NCBI GenBank assembly: GCA_001179505.1
Contig: CDMY01000356.1
Location: 95,875 to 159,874 of the forward strand
DNA from: Vitrella brassicaformis
Lineage: Eukaryota > Sar > Vitrellaceae
Reading direction: 5' to 3'
Length of the DNA stretch: 64,000 nt
Below, piece after piece: positions 49,093-63,800 of this stretch. Numbering within the stretch: the stretch's first letter is position 1; every line of letters begins with the position of its first letter. The position numbers were made by a program, and so were the translations under genes. The notes under the pieces are model-generated. The model did not search any database, was not told where the DNA came from, and worked only from the letters and a program-made list of their open reading frames with translations.

Positions 49093-52000
49093 ATGGCTCG
49101 GCATCGGCAGACGGAGAGCACGGCCCTGCAGAAAGCGCCCAAAGACTGGAACAAGACGGGACTGCAACTCACTCTTCTGCTCTTCGGTACATACGTGAGC
49201 TGCATGATGCATTAATTCACTGCTTCACTCACTCACAGCAATTGATTCTTCTTTGTGCATCTGTCTGTCTGTCTGTCTGTCCTTGCCATCGTCTAGTGTT
49301 GTCTTACGTGCTGTGGGCTCTGGGGCTGGTATTCCCCGTGGTCCATCTGCAAGGGTCATTTCTCGGTGTGGGTGAGCTCGATGTCACTCGCTCGACCATC
49401 GGCAGCCTCAAAGAGTTCCTCCAACACGGATTCTACGTGCCCCTGACGCTCATCGTCACCTTCTCAATCATCGTGCCCATCGTCAAGCTCCTTGTCCTGA
49501 CCACGTGTGTCTTCATCTGCTGGCGGAAGAGGCTGTTCACGTCCGAGCAGTACATTCAGAGGGATGCGATTGCTGCTGGGGCGGTGGTGGGCGTGCCTGT
49601 GCCCATGCCTCCAGACGAGAGGCAGCATGAGGGAGACCTGGAACACCAGACGTGGCAAGAGGGCGGGTCGCTGGCTGACGCGTCTGACGCGACCTCGGGC
49701 GAAGTGTCGCCCCCCCGGTCGCCCACGAGTGCTCTCAAGAAGGCCAGGGGAAGGAGAGAGCAGCAGCAGCGGCGGTCGATTCAGTGGCGGCCGTCGCTGG
49801 TTGAGCGTGGGGAGGGTATGAAGGACGAGCAGGAGGCGGCCTACCTTCTGGGAGTGCGGTGGCTGACGCGGCTGCGGCACGTGGCCAAGTCGCAGTTTGT
49901 CGACGTCTACGTGTGCATCCTTCTAGTGGGGTTCCTCAACCACAACATCTTCCACACGACCTTCCTTATCGGCTTCTACCTCTACACGGCTTTCTGCACC
50001 CTCTCCATCCTCTCGACTCAGCTTCTCACCAACCTTGTCAGCTGGCGAGTGGAAAAGTTCAGACAAAAGAGAGCGGGCAAGGATGGCGACTCCGTGGCTG
50101 CGGCCGCTGCTGCTGAGAATGAGGCGACCAAAGACACTTTCTCTGCCCCTGATGCGATGCCTCTCTCGGTTGCCAACTTTCTTTTCGCCTGCAACAGCTT
50201 GCTGTGGCTATGTGGCGTCTCCGCGGCCCTGTTCGCGCCCATTTTGGTGGTGCAGGTGGTGTTTGAGGGGAGCTTGATCGTGGACCAAATCGGGCTGCCG
50301 GTGCTGGGCCTGCTGAAGAAGCTGTGGGGCCACGGCTATGTGCTGTCGTGGGCAATCGTGAACGCATTTGTGCTGGTGGTGCCTTTGCTGGCCATCCTCT
50401 GCTCGGCACTGCAGAAGGTGGTGCCGGCATGGAGGCGGCCACTGAGATATGCGGTGGGGTTCTTCTTTGACTGGGCCATGACGGTCGGTATATGTCACGA
50501 CACAGACAGACTGGCAGACGGACAGACAGACAGACAGAGGCAGAATGACCTACTTACCTGCGTGTGTGTGTGTGTGTGTGGATCAATCAGGACATCTTTG
50601 CGGTATCGCTGCTGACAGCCTATTTTGCGTTCAACGCCTTTGATCAGCTGCTGGCCAAGATCCCTGCCGTTACCCCACTCCCCATCACACAAGCCCTTTC
50701 CCTCCCCCTGTCCGGCTTCTACATGCTACTCATGGCCGGCATCTGCGCGTTCGAGCTGGTCGACCTTTCCCACATGCACACCATGGATACCTCCTTTCGC
50801 CCACATGGGTCGTTCCAGCACCCCGTGTGGCCGCAGGGGCCGTCGTCTCGGTCACTCAAGATTGCGGCGATGCAGGCCCCCTTGCTGGCTGCCGACGGGT
50901 CGGAGCACCTCCCCTCGCCCTCCCCGGTGCCATCCGAGGCCATGTCTGTGTCCCGCCAGTGGGACTACATCCACACCAGCCCCCTCCCATCACCGGCCAG
51001 GCAGAAAAGCGGCACCATCGCGGGGGCTGACGCGAGGCCAGATGACGAGCAGTCGTCCCCTTCGCCGGCAGAGAAGCCGCCGTCGACAGTGGAGGCGTCT
51101 GAGAGCCTGCCCACACAGCCGGGGGTGTCTGTAATTACGTCAGAGTCTCGCGGGGGCGACAACGGGCTGTCTGGTGGCGGTGGTGGTGGGCTGTCCTCTT
51201 ACGGTCGGTTCCTGGTTCGGGTGTGGCTGGTGAACTTCCGGCGGTCGCTCAAGAACCCCGTGGTGCTGTTCAAGGCGCTGGCACTCATTACCGTGTTGGT
51301 GCTGGCCGCCAGGAACAACGTGCCGTCAGTCGATGTGGCACACCTAGTGAGGAAGGAGGACACAAATAAAGCAATCACACCCATTCATGTGCAGGCATAT
51401 GTGTGCTCCTTTGTTGCTGACTGTACTTGCTGTGCCAGAACGCCCAATTGCTGACCTTGCTGCCGACTCTCAACCAAGCTATCAACACCACTCTGCCGGC
51501 CACAGTGGGCGACTGCCACCCCTCCCCGTCCACACTCTCACTCATCCCTGGCACCCCAGACAGCAGCGGCAACGCCTCGCAGATCACGGCCCTCTTCCCA
51601 TTACCGTCTGATGCTGCGTCACCGCCACCAACAACACCGCACCGATCGCTGCTATGGTCCTTCTTCAGCTCGGGCGCTGGTGCTTCTTCGGCCGACCCAC
51701 TCGTGCCGCCGTCTCCGTGTTTGGGGAGTGGGCCGCTGTACGAGGGGACCAAGGGTGGAGTGAAGGTGCTGGCCAAGTGGCTGACGGGCTTGTCCACCGG
51801 CAGGATCACACAGGCCAAGCTCGCCGTACCTGGAGAAAACAGGTCGGTCGACACGGAACGGAAAACTGAGATCCACACATCAACCAACCAACGCACACAT
51901 ACACCATCCATCAGTCTGTCCTGTCTATGTATGCGGTCTACATCAATCAGGTTTCGTTTCGGTTTCCGTGTCATGTTTGCGTCTCTGCAATTGTCGCTCC

Positions 52001-52553
52001 GTGTTGAGGAGTGCGTGACGCCCGACGTGTTGCTGACGGGCAAGTGCGACCTGTTGTCTGACGACACCACCCACTGCTGCGGCGACCAGGTCGGCATCGA
52101 CTTTCACTTCATTGCAGACTGCAACGAATCATCACCGTAAGCAACCACAACCACTCACACCACCCCCCACCCACCCATCTCTCCCTCCGTCCGCCCATCC
52201 ATCGGTGTGCTGGTCGGGTCGTCAGGTACGTCCGTGACCTGCACATCCCCCCACCCCCTGCCGGCCTGAGTCTTGTGAAGCCAATCACGGTGCGCGAGCA
52301 TATCTTGGGCTTCGAGGTGGCGCGTGACGTGACGGCCCGGCTGCAGGAGGCCTTTTATGCCAACCTGGGCAAGTTCCTGCCCGTGAGGACGGAGGGGCCC
52401 CAGACGACCGACGACCGCAAGCACGCTGCGGAGAAGTATCGTTTCATTCCCTGGTCGGGCCGCAAGATCAGTGTGGAGGAGTTCCTCAACATGATGATTG
52501 AGCTGAATGTGCCGCCGGATGGGAGGCTCAAGTGCCCGGAGGCCACTGACTGA
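49093..52553 (+). CDS. PqiA-like multi-pass membrane protein
   Basis: Six exons (49093-49186, 49297-50483, 50591-51346, 51439-51842, 51951-52136, 52226-52553) give 984 residues. Hydrophobic helices lie at VLSYVLWALGLVFPVV, at YVPLTLIVTFSIIVPIVKLL and in a second block (VDVYVCILLVGFL through VLSWAIVNAFVLVVPLLAIL). The pattern LKEFLQHGFYVPL..FSIIVPIVKL, with a later LLKKLWGHGYVLSW copy, resembles the duplicated PqiA domain of bacterial paraquat-inducible/lipid-transport membrane proteins and their algal relatives. Between blocks is a charged disordered loop. The C-terminal third (after about 740) is non-membrane, with Cys-rich SLRVEECVTPDVLLTGKC and HCCGDQVGIDF. The transport role is inferred. 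The first exon choice rests on the ATG at 49093 and matching phase. Confidence 0.65.
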
Positions 52554-53478
52554 GGGATGATGATATATGTGAGCAGTGGGTGGGTGTATTGGGGTGTTGT
52601 AAGTACGTGTGTGTGTGTCGTTCGTGTGTCGTTCGTGTGTCGTTCGTGTGTGTTGCTTTCTTTTTCTAGTAAGAAAGCAGCCAGCAACATTCGATCGGAT
52701 CCGATGTGTGTGTGTGTGTTCGTCTGTGTGTGTATGTACGTGTGTGTAAGTCGTTACACGCATACGGCAATTTTCGGCATTGGTTGGAAAGGCAAGGCAT
52801 TGCGGCAGTGCGTCGGTAGGGGCCTCTTCGATGCATTCTTTCAGCCTGCCAGCTATATATTGCGTGTGATGCTTCTGTGTTCGTGGGCCGGCAGTTTTCT
52901 CTGCGCCTCTTGCAAGTGCATGTGTGGCGTGTGTGTCGGTGCCTGCCTGCCTGCAGGGCGTTTTCCCTGTTCGTGTCGAACCACCTAGCCATCCAGATTT
53001 AGACAGGATTCATTGATTGATTGATTGATAGGCCAACAGACGTTATGCGAGTCTGTCTTCTGACGATTGGACAGAGCGTGGCGTGCTGCGATTTGATTTA
53101 ACCGTGTGTGTTTATGGTATGGGCCGGTCACTCACGTCGTCACGAAGAAATACAGCACGCCACCAGCCACCACCACTTGCGCTCCAACGAACAAAGCACA
53201 AGTACACAAGCGCTACTTGCCTATCAGACCACAGGTAGGTGATTCCAACGGAAAAAGTCGAAAAAGAGAGAGGGCACCACGCACCACAAGACAGACGAGC
53301 CGAGGCAGCCCCGCACACTCCCTCCCTCCCTCCCTCCCTCCCTCCCCCTCTCCCTCACTGCTGCCCTGCTCTCTCGACAGACAATACAATAAGACACTGA
53401 TGGATTGGATGGATGCATGAGCTGAGCTTTGTATCGGCCGGTAGATGGATGAGTGGCCTGGCCTGGCCTGGCCTTTGG
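52554..53478. other. Non-coding convergent spacer
   Basis: GTGTCGTTC repeats (about 52613-52655) and CCTCCCTC runs are present. No exon is supported. Confidence 0.6.
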
Positions 53479-55730
<2,252 letters not shown>

Positions 55731-55986
55731 ACGCAGGTGAGGCGCTGGAATCTTGATGAAAACAAAGATCGACCCAGTTGCTGGCTGGACCGATCAACAC
55801 AACACAACACAACACAACACAAGCGGGGAACTCTCGACGAAACTCCCTCCTTTTGAGAGCCAAGCTTGCAGATGTGCGAGCTGTGTTGTTCGAGGGTATT
55901 CGGCGCACGTCGGCATCAATTGAATCCATCAGACTAACTCCTCTCATCGTATATCTACGGCATCGACCTTTGGAACGTCCCCATCC
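55731..55986. promoter_or_regulatory. Shared divergent promoter region (HPPD / CDP-DAG synthase)
   Basis: The 256-bp spacer holds AAGCTTGCA-GATG-TGCGAGCT (55862-55882), a near copy of the inverted motif pair found between CDPK and the PqiA-like gene, with one mismatch in the left half. An ACAAC/CACAA run lies nearby. Confidence 0.5.
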
Positions 55987-58900
55987 ATGAGTGGCCAGGC
56001 GACCACGGTCGAGGAGCAGCCTCCACCGGACGAACCACCAGCCCCTGCACAACCGCAAGCAAAAACCCAGCCACAGGAGCCGACACAGCAGCCACAGGCA
56101 TCCTCAGCACCAGCACCAGCACCGGCAGCAGCAGCAGCATCGCGTGTGAAGGACCAGACAGACGCGAGCAGCAGTACCAGCGGCAGCATGAGCAGGGACG
56201 ACAGCAAGGCCTCCAGGGGCGCGAGGGATGCGACCAGTGGCGCGGCGATGATTGACAAGGACGACAGGAGGCCGTCGGAGCTCACCGAACAGGAAACAGA
56301 AACTGAGTCAGAAACCGAGGTGAGCGCTTTCCTCCCCTATCCAACCATCCACATGTGCAGTGCACGCCTGTCTGCCTGTCTGCCTGTCTGGTTGTTTCCT
56401 TGGATGCTTGTGGGCAGATGACAGAGGGCGAGTCAGAGCGCTCTCGACGCCGCAACCGGTCGTCCTCTCTGCGGAGCGGTGGTATGTCGTCGTCGATGAA
56501 TCCGCCGTCAGGTCTGTCGTCGTCTGCTTTCCCCCCTCCCTCGCACACACCCTCGACGCCCCGGGGCGGGTCGTCCTCCTACCTCATGCGGCACGACAGA
56601 CACGGCCGGGGGCCCATGCCGCAGCTGGAGGCCGACAAGCCCTGGCAGCAAAAGATGAGGACCTTCAGGACCAGAACGATGTGCGTACGGGTGGGCACAC
56701 GTGTGGGTGCGCTGGAGGGGAGTGGAGTGGTATGGTATGGTTGGGATAAGTAAGGGAAGAGGGGTCTGTGTGTGTGTGTGTGCGTGTGTGATTGTGTGTG
56801 TTTGCAGCTGGACGTTGATTCTTGTGAGTTCGTTTTTCTGTTTGCTGGCTGCGGGGCACATCTACTGCACACTCTTCCTGCTGGTGGGTGGGCGGGTGGA
56901 CGGGACGGGATGGGATGGGAAGCAAAGGCACACACACATGAATGTATTGTTTGTATGGATGCATTCATTCATCCATCCATCCCCGTGTGGTGTGGTGTGG
57001 TGTGTATGTTATGTGCAGGTGGCCACTGGGGGGATCTATGGCGAGGTGATAGCCATCAAGAGGAACGTCGAAAAGGACAAGAAGATGCCGCTATTCTTCT
57101 TCCTTAGGCAGCCAAACACACACACACACACACACAGACATATACACACATTCTCTCTCTGATCCCATCCACTCACTGTGGTGGCTGTGCTGGCTGCATG
57201 GATCGCCTCCCTCCATCAGGTGGTACTTTTTCGCGTGCACGATCTTCTTTGTGGGGGCCAAATGGGTGTCGCCGCTTATCGAGACCTTCTCACTCAAGTA
57301 CATAGCGGTGGACGTCATCCTCTCGTACCACCCCTTCATCTCCTTCGTCGCATTCACCACCGGATTCATCGCTTTCGTCCTCACACTGCGCAAGTGAGGG
57401 AGGGAGGGAGCCGCTGGCCTGACTGACCACTGAGTGACCTTCCTGGTGGGGGAGTGGCTGCATGTGTGTGTGTGTGGCGGTGTGGTGTGTCATGTATGTC
57501 AGGTTCACGTTGCGATATCAGTTCAAGCAGCTGGCGATGGTGCTGATAACGCTGCTGGTGGTGGTGGTCAACAGCCTGTCGATGATCGCCAACGTCTACA
57601 ACGGACTCATCTGGTTCGTACTCCCAGCCACACTCGTCGTCGTCAACGGTCAGCCACCCACTGCCACCCACTCGGACACGACACTCGCCCCGCGTGTGGT
57701 GTGCCTTTTCATGTGTGTGTGACGTGCTTTGCTGCATGCCATGTGTGAGTGCAGACGTCTTTGCGTACATCTTCGGTGTGTTCTTCGGCCGCACGCGGCT
57801 CATCGCCCTCTCGCCAAAAAAGACCTGGGAGGGATTCATCGGTAGGTACGCCAGAGAGATAAGCAAGATACAGACAGACAGATCCACACATGCATGACAT
57901 GAGTGCGTTGAATGGCTGCAACGTTCCGCTGGCTGCAGGTGCGTCCATTGTGACGATGGTGTGGGCGGTGCTGTGTGCCTCAGTCCTGGAGCAGTACAAG
58001 TGGTTCATTTGCCCACAGGTAGACAGACAGACAGACCAACGCAACGCACACACACACACACACACACATACAGAGTTCTCTCTTACGTACAGCCACACAC
58101 ATGACCCAGCTAGCTCATTGTGTGATGTCACGTGCATTGATGTAATTCTTGCAATGCATTCGTTGCGTTGCGTTGCAGGAGAAGATAACCTTTGTGCCGT
58201 TCCGTTGGGACCTCCACTGCGACCCCAACATCGTCTTCACACCAAGGCCTTACAGACTGCCTGCCAGACTCGCCGACATGGCTGGTATGTATGCCACCCA
58301 CACAATGAATCAATACGTCCTGATTCCATTCGTATGTGCCGCTCCCTGCGTGTGGTGTGTGTGGGACACATAGGTCTGTCTGAGCTGGTCATCACGCCCA
58401 TGCTCGGCCACGCCATCGTCCTGGGCTTCTTCGCCGCCATCATCGCACCCTTTGGCGGATTCTTCGCATCAGGCGTCAAAAGGGCCTTCAAGATCAAGGT
58501 AGGTAGGCCAGCCACACGCCCGCACACACACAGACATTGCTCGCACGCCACGCCCTCCATGTGTGTGTCGCCCGGCCCATGCAGGATTTCGGTGGGAGCA
58601 TCCCGGGTCACGGCGGCTTGACGGACCGCTTCGACTGCCAGATACTCATGGGCATCTTCACATACATCTACTACAACAGGCAAGGGAGAGAGACACACAA
58701 CAATTAGTCAATCAGTCAGTCAGTCGACCACCACACCAACACACACACATCCACGCCTGCCTGCCTCCCCGTGTCTGTCTGTCTGTGTGTCTGATCAGCT
58801 TCGTGTACACGGACCGGCAAGAGGCTGTCGAGAGCATCCTCTCGTCCATCGCCACACTCTCGCTGCAGGACCAGGTAACACACAAACAAACAACCCCTGC

Positions 58901-59066
58901 ACTGCACACGAGCCAGCCAACACATTCACCAATCAATCCGTCTCACTCTGTGTCTCTCTGTGTCTCTGTGTGTCAGTTGAAGATATACCGTCGGCTGCAC
59001 GACAACCTGGTGCGGCGCCACGCACTCGGCAGCGCACGAGCAATGCCTTATGCAGCAGAGATGTGA
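55987..59066 (+). CDS. Phosphatidate cytidylyltransferase (CDP-diacylglycerol synthase)
   Basis: Thirteen exons: 55987-56319, 56418-56680, 56808-56883, 57019-57107 (GC donor), 57220-57393, 57503-57648, 57755-57841, 57939-58018, 58179-58284, 58374-58498, 58585-58679 (GC donor), 58799-58874, 58977-59066. They give 579 residues. The first 200 residues are a Pro/Gln/Ser-rich, acidic then basic cytosolic tail. Several membrane helices follow ([43 protein letters not shown] and others). The family signature is split by an intron: [10 protein letters not shown], then [17 protein letters not shown] (494-510), which bind Mg2+ and CTP. An upstream [22 protein letters not shown] block is also conserved. 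The enzyme makes CDP-diacylglycerol from phosphatidate and CTP, normally in the ER. The family is unmistakable, though the isoform is not. Confidence 0.95.
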
Positions 59067-59566
59067 TGTGACAAGCTCAAGTAAGGGAAGTTGGGAGGCG
59101 GGACGGAGAGAGGAGAGAGGTGTGTCGCGGCCTGGCGTGGCGTGGCTGATGCGACGCGACGCGTGTGGATAAGGCAAGCAGCACATCAATCATCATGTCA
59201 TGGGGCGATGGATAAGGTCGGCTGTCTGTATTTGACGTCAGCGTGTACACTAACGACTATGGCTGGCTAGCTACATGGTAGGGGCGCGGTGCGTATACGC
59301 TGTGACACGATGGACAGACGGATGCACTGACTGACTAATGAACGAACGTCGCTTTCTCGCTCGTGTGAATGAATGAATGGATGGATGGTGCGACCGACGC
59401 CGTGCTGGCTCCCAAAACCAAGCAAGTCAGTCAGTCAGTCATTCGACAAATACTCATCCGTGCAGACAGACATTCGCATGCACACACGTATATAAATATT
59501 GTCCCTCCGCCCACCAGCAGTCAGTCAGTTCCGTTCACCCCTGTCTGTCCCTCCCTCCCCGTGTGG
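59067..59566. other. Non-coding convergent spacer
   Basis: The 500 bp hold GAATGAATGGATGG and CAGTCAGT repeats and no recognisable gene. Confidence 0.6.
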
Positions 59567-61156
59567 TCATCCATCCTCCTCCCGCCGTCGCCTCTTGGCC
59601 TCCTTCCTGGCCCTCTTCCTCTCCCTCTTCTCCTTCTTACGCGCCTTCCTCTCTCGACGCCTCTCCCTCTCACGCCTGTCGCTGCTGCTGTCTGCCTCAC
59701 TGTCGCTGTTGGCCTCACTCGTGTCGTCAACCACCTCCACGTCAAGTCGCTTCTTCTTCCCTGATGGCGGTTGGGGTGGTTCGTCCGGCTCAGCTGCGCA
59801 GTCCTTTCTTGGTGGCTGCTGCTGCAGTGAGATAAGTTCCTGCGAGTCGCCGAGTTCGTACGGTGGAGGGGTGGGGTGAGGGGTGAGCTGCGCCAGCCAG
59901 AGGTTGATCTCTTGCGCCAGCGATGCCGCAAGCCTCACGCCCTCCAGCGACTCGGAATACACCGCCTGCAGACAGACAGACAGACAGGCAGACGGACGTG
60001 GGTCGACCCACGTGCAGATGGGTTGGTATGTATTTGCCTGTGTGGCCATGCCATACCTTGAGGCTTGTCAGTCTCTTGGCGACCTGCTTGGCTGCCGTCA
60101 CGATGGCCTCACTTTTTGTGCGCTCCTCCTCGTTGTGGCCCATGAGCTGCACACGGTAGCTCTTGAGCCCCTCATAGAAGACACCGAACCGACGCCACGT
60201 GGACGCCTGGTGCAGCACATGGGGCTCACTAAAGAGACGCTCGACCACAGAAGCAGTCTCCTCCAGCTTGCGAGATACCTCATCCTATAGCATGTATAGC
60301 AAAGAGACAGACAGAGAAGAAGACGCACAACATATATCACCATGTCCTGTCATGCCCTCTTTTGTTTGAGCATCTGTTGCTCGCTGTGCCTACTTGAATG
60401 AGGCTCTGCAGCTGGTAGGCGGTCATGTCCATGGGCTGCAGCAGGCTGGCAACATCGCCATCTGTGTCTGCATCTGCTCCTTCTTCCCTCCTGGCCTGCA
60501 GTGCCCTGTCCATCTGATGCAGCTGCACTTGGAAGCCGATGTTGGGGTACACCTGCCGGATCTTGAGCAGCTCGTCGAACGCCTCCTTGTACGTCATCTG
60601 CCGGCTGGACATGAGCTGCGCTATCAATACCGACGCCGACCTCGACACGCCCTTGCCGCAGAGAACCAACACACGACTGATTTGATTGACGCCAGCCACA
60701 AACAGACAGACGCAGACAGGCAGGATGTCCAGAGTGTGATTCGTGGGAGGCTGTTGGGTTTGGGTGGCCTAAGTACCCGCCTTTCTGCTTTGCCTCGCCG
60801 ATGAATGGCAGCGCCTTGACCAGGGAGGGATACAACAGCTCCTCAGGCATGTCCTTCACAGGACACACCTGCACACACACACACACACAAACCGACCGAA
60901 TGTCTGCCACCTTTCGTTCCGTCAAGTCGCTCCGCTGACCGACCAGGTACTTGAACTTGTCCTCGAACACCGGCTGGATGGAATGATGGACAACGAGGAT
61001 GTGCGTGATGCGGTGCTCCCTCAGCAGATGAGCATCTTTGCCTGCTGCTTCTCCGCCGATGTAGAGGAAGCCCTCGTCGATGGCGTGGAGCTTCGCCTGA
61101 TGCGTTCGTTGGTTGTCGAAATGAACAAAGAAGGAAAACCTGCTGCCTGATGTCAT
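59567..61156 (-). CDS. Dual-specificity phosphatase-like protein with basic C-terminal tail
   Basis: Five exons on the minus strand (61156-60944, 60868-60777, 60676-60394, 60284-60057, 59965-59567) give 404 residues. The first 155 residues form a DUSP domain: IDEGFLYIGGEAAG at the start, VCPVKDMPEE, and the CX5R loop CGKGVSRS (Cys108, Arg114), then AFDELLKIRQVYPNIGFQVQL. The normally invariant His before the Cys is Leu (VLVLC), so activity may be changed. Residues about 200-275 are helical with conserved-looking LMGHNEEERTKSEAIVTAA. The tail is a Ser/Asp stretch followed by a long Arg/Lys/Glu run (RRERERRRERKARKKEKRER), likely a nuclear localisation signal. This family removes phosphate from Tyr/Ser/Thr or other substrates. 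No divergent partner was found upstream. Confidence 0.75.
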
Positions 61157-62035
61157 CTTGAAGCTGGCGATGGATCGGATTCATGACGTTGAGTACCGTT
61201 GAGTTTGACTGGCAAAAATTGATGCACGCATCGTCTGTCCATTGTCAGGAAGCCATGCTCATGCACTTTGCCTCACTTGGATACACAGCGCCCCATGACA
61301 TGCACGGCGGTCTGCTGGCTCATGCATGACCAGGGTGGCAAGAAGAATGCATGGCAAGGCAGGTGACATGACACCCACGTGTGGAGCATGCATACCGCAG
61401 GTGAGAGCTGGCATTAGCTAGCGTCATCCAAAACGATCAAAAGGCATCCATCCGACATTAGCAGGAGAGGGGCGACTTCGCATCGATAGAGACCGAAATG
61501 AATCGCCACACGTACGGATGCATTTTTTTACGACTGACAAGCACACTGCCCCCCCTCACTTGGCTTGCACCGTCCACACTACACCACACCGCACGCGCCC
61601 ATTGGATCGAGTCATTCGGTAGCTGTACAGACAGACACATCCCCGCCGAAGAGGAAGGACAAGACGGCAGAGAGGCAGGAGAAACCACCACCCACCCGCA
61701 CACTAACACGCACCCCACACACCACACCACACCACACCACACCACACCACCGCGCCTGGCTGGCTGGCTGGCTGGCATGGCACACATGTGGCCATACAGG
61801 CAGGAGGGAGGCAAGCACGAGGAGGGACATGCCACACGACACAGAGAGGAGGGAGATATATGGGGTGGGGTCGCATCCAGCTGGAAAAATCCCCTGGCTG
61901 CTCTCGTCAGGATCGACGAAAGAGTAGGAGGCATATCTTCACGGGACGCAGCCCTTCCCTCTAAACACGCCCGTCGATCGATAGTAGCACACGCAGGTAG
62001 GCACCCCTCCCCTCCCCCACACGCCATCCCATCGC
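61157..62035. other. Spacer upstream of the phosphatase gene
   Basis: About 880 bp contain ACACC pentamer repeats (about 61718-61750) and no supported exon. Long open frames on both strands here are repeat-driven. Confidence 0.55.
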
Positions 62036-63145
62036 TTAGTAGTAAGACCCGTCAGCCTTGCCCTGTGCGTCCAGCAGTCCCTTCCAGTAGTTCTTCTCAA
62101 AGTTGGCCTTGGCGCTTGAGTCTACGAGGACCTCAATGGTGCGGCCGCGCTGCCTGACAGGGAAGGTGGCCAGGTTTTGGGGCGGCCTGAGCTTGCCGGT
62201 GAGGGGGCCGACGAGGGGCGGGAAGGGGCACCAGTCGCCCACCACCTCACCGCTCTCGAGCGAGAAGGCCGTGCGGTGCAGAGGGCAGACGACCTTGCCG
62301 TCCTTGACCTCGCCTTGCTCCAAGGGCGTGCCGATGTGCGGACAGACGTTGGCCACGCAGTAGATGCTGCCGTCGGCGTCGGCAACCAGCAGCAGATTCA
62401 ACCCGTTCACCTGAATGACGAAGGAAGCCACAGACGGACGGACGGACGGGTCGACGGACGGATGTATGAGGCTGGAAAAAATGTGGTGGTCCTGCTGTGT
62501 GGATCTTCCTTCCCATTGCACTGACCTGGACAGGCACGAGGTCGCCCGCGGCGATCTCGTCATCGTTGAGCACCGCCTTCCACTCCTGAGCCTGCAAGTA
62601 TGCAGCCAGCCAGCCAGCCGCACAGCACGCAGCAACAGATGACTGCCTCATGCCGTCGGTTATCTATCGAGAGAGGCTCGTGACTGAGTGCGTACGGTGG
62701 CAGTTGCGGCTCCGAAGACGGCATTCAAACGGGATCGGTAGGAACGTTGGGGCGCATCACCGTGCCTCTGCAGACACCGCATACACCAACCAGACCGATT
62801 CATAAATCCACCACAGATAGATGCGCTTGCTGATCTCTCATATATCAGCTCATTTGTCTGGTCACGTCACACATACATACATACCAGCTGATAGAAGGTT
62901 GGTGACACCCCCAGCTGGCCATGTCGGTCAGTGGCAACTGTACTCCTTTGTGAGAGGCACTGCTGCCCAGCAGGGGAGGGGAGCACGAATCCACTGACGC
63001 CTCCTGCAGCAAGAAATGGACACACGGACATATACATACACCAAACCAAAAGCATTATTGACCACACACTGATCTCCCCGTCCACCATCTCTTCATCCCG
63101 CGTCCCACCTGCAAGCAGGGTGAGTGCTGCAATGGCCGTCTTCAT
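62036..63145 (-). CDS. Rieske [2Fe-2S] protein, plastid-targeted
   Basis: Five exons on the minus strand (63145-63109, 63003-62885, 62767-62696, 62591-62526, 62410-62036) give 222 residues. The leader MKTAIAALTLLAGGVSG/FVLPSPAG combines a short signal peptide with a Phe at the predicted cleavage site, the same pattern as the DUF3007 protein. The Rieske cluster ligands are Cys121/His123 (CPHIG) and Cys140/His143 (CPLHRTAF), with the cluster loops 17 residues apart. The domain is soluble-type, starting AQEWKAVLNDDEIAAGDLVPV, with no membrane anchor, and ends KNYWKGLLDAQGKADGSYY. It is more like small plant/cyanobacterial Rieske-type ferredoxins than the cytochrome b6f or bc1 subunits. The electron-transfer partner is unknown. 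Confidence 0.88.
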
Positions 63146-63308
63146 TTGCAGATGTTCAGCCTGCTATCAAAATTCTTAAGCTGCCCGACTCCTGCCTTTT
63201 GAACCCTTGGCTTTGAACTCCTGCCACCGGATTGGCTGCGCCGTAAATTCTCCTGTTTTACGCGAATGACCTCTACCCCAGACACTGAAACCCCGGAGTC
63301 GGAGGCCG
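63146..63308. promoter_or_regulatory. Shared divergent promoter region (Rieske / small membrane protein)
   Basis: The 163 bp between opposite starts contain GATTGG (an inverted CCAAT box) near 63229. The AGCTCGCA motif is not seen here. Confidence 0.35.
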
Positions 63309-63800
63309 ATGGTTTTTAACAGTCCCCCAGCGGCGCCCGGCAGCCATGCCGGTGTGCCTCTTGGTGTTTCGGCTCAGCTGAGGAGTCAAGTGTCGCCGAG
63401 GCTCGTGGACAGCGTGTCGCGCAGCTTCTCGCTCACGTCCCTGGTCGGCAACTGGCGTGCCAGAGCCCTCGCGAGCAGCGGCAGCAATGCCAGCCAGGCC
63501 ATGCCCTTCTCGTTTGGCAACGTGGCGCGGTGAGTGAGGGACGGAGGGAGGGAGGGACGCAGACGCGCGTGTTCGGCGGATGTACCACCCACTCACTTGT
63601 CTGTGTTGTTTACGTGCTTTGTGTGTGTGTGCGTGTGTGTTGTGTGCAGTTGTGACCACGGTGAGTGGTGGCGTTGGGATATGGGCGGCCACGACCCGGC
63701 GAGTCCCTTCATGGAGTCGACCATCAACTACCACAACCACGCCGTGTCGTACATGGTGTTCGTCATGTGCACCGTCATGTACTGCCTGCGCAGACTCTGA
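63309..63800 (+). CDS. Small single-pass membrane protein, probably mitochondrial
   Basis: Two exons (63309-63529, 63650-63800) give 123 residues. The first 70 are Ser/Arg/Ala-rich with almost no acidic residues (LRSQVSPRLVDSVSRSFS, NWRARALASS), like a mitochondrial presequence. A Trp/His-rich stretch CDHGEWWRWDMGGHD follows. Then NYHNHAV leads into one hydrophobic segment, SYMVFVMCTVMYCLRRL, that ends the protein. I do not recognise the family. The layout fits a lineage-specific subunit of a respiratory complex, but this is conjecture. Splice phase and the CAG acceptor after a TG tract support the model. Confidence 0.55.

Noticed and set aside
59521-59931. Arg-rich minus-strand frame overlapping the phosphatase 3' exon
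   Set aside because: Same DNA as the phosphatase tail in another frame. The spliced frame continues a conserved upstream domain.
61458-62157. Overlapping frames on both strands near 61.5-62.1 kb
   Set aside because: ACACC and GGCTGGCT repeats keep all frames open, with no homology or splice signals.
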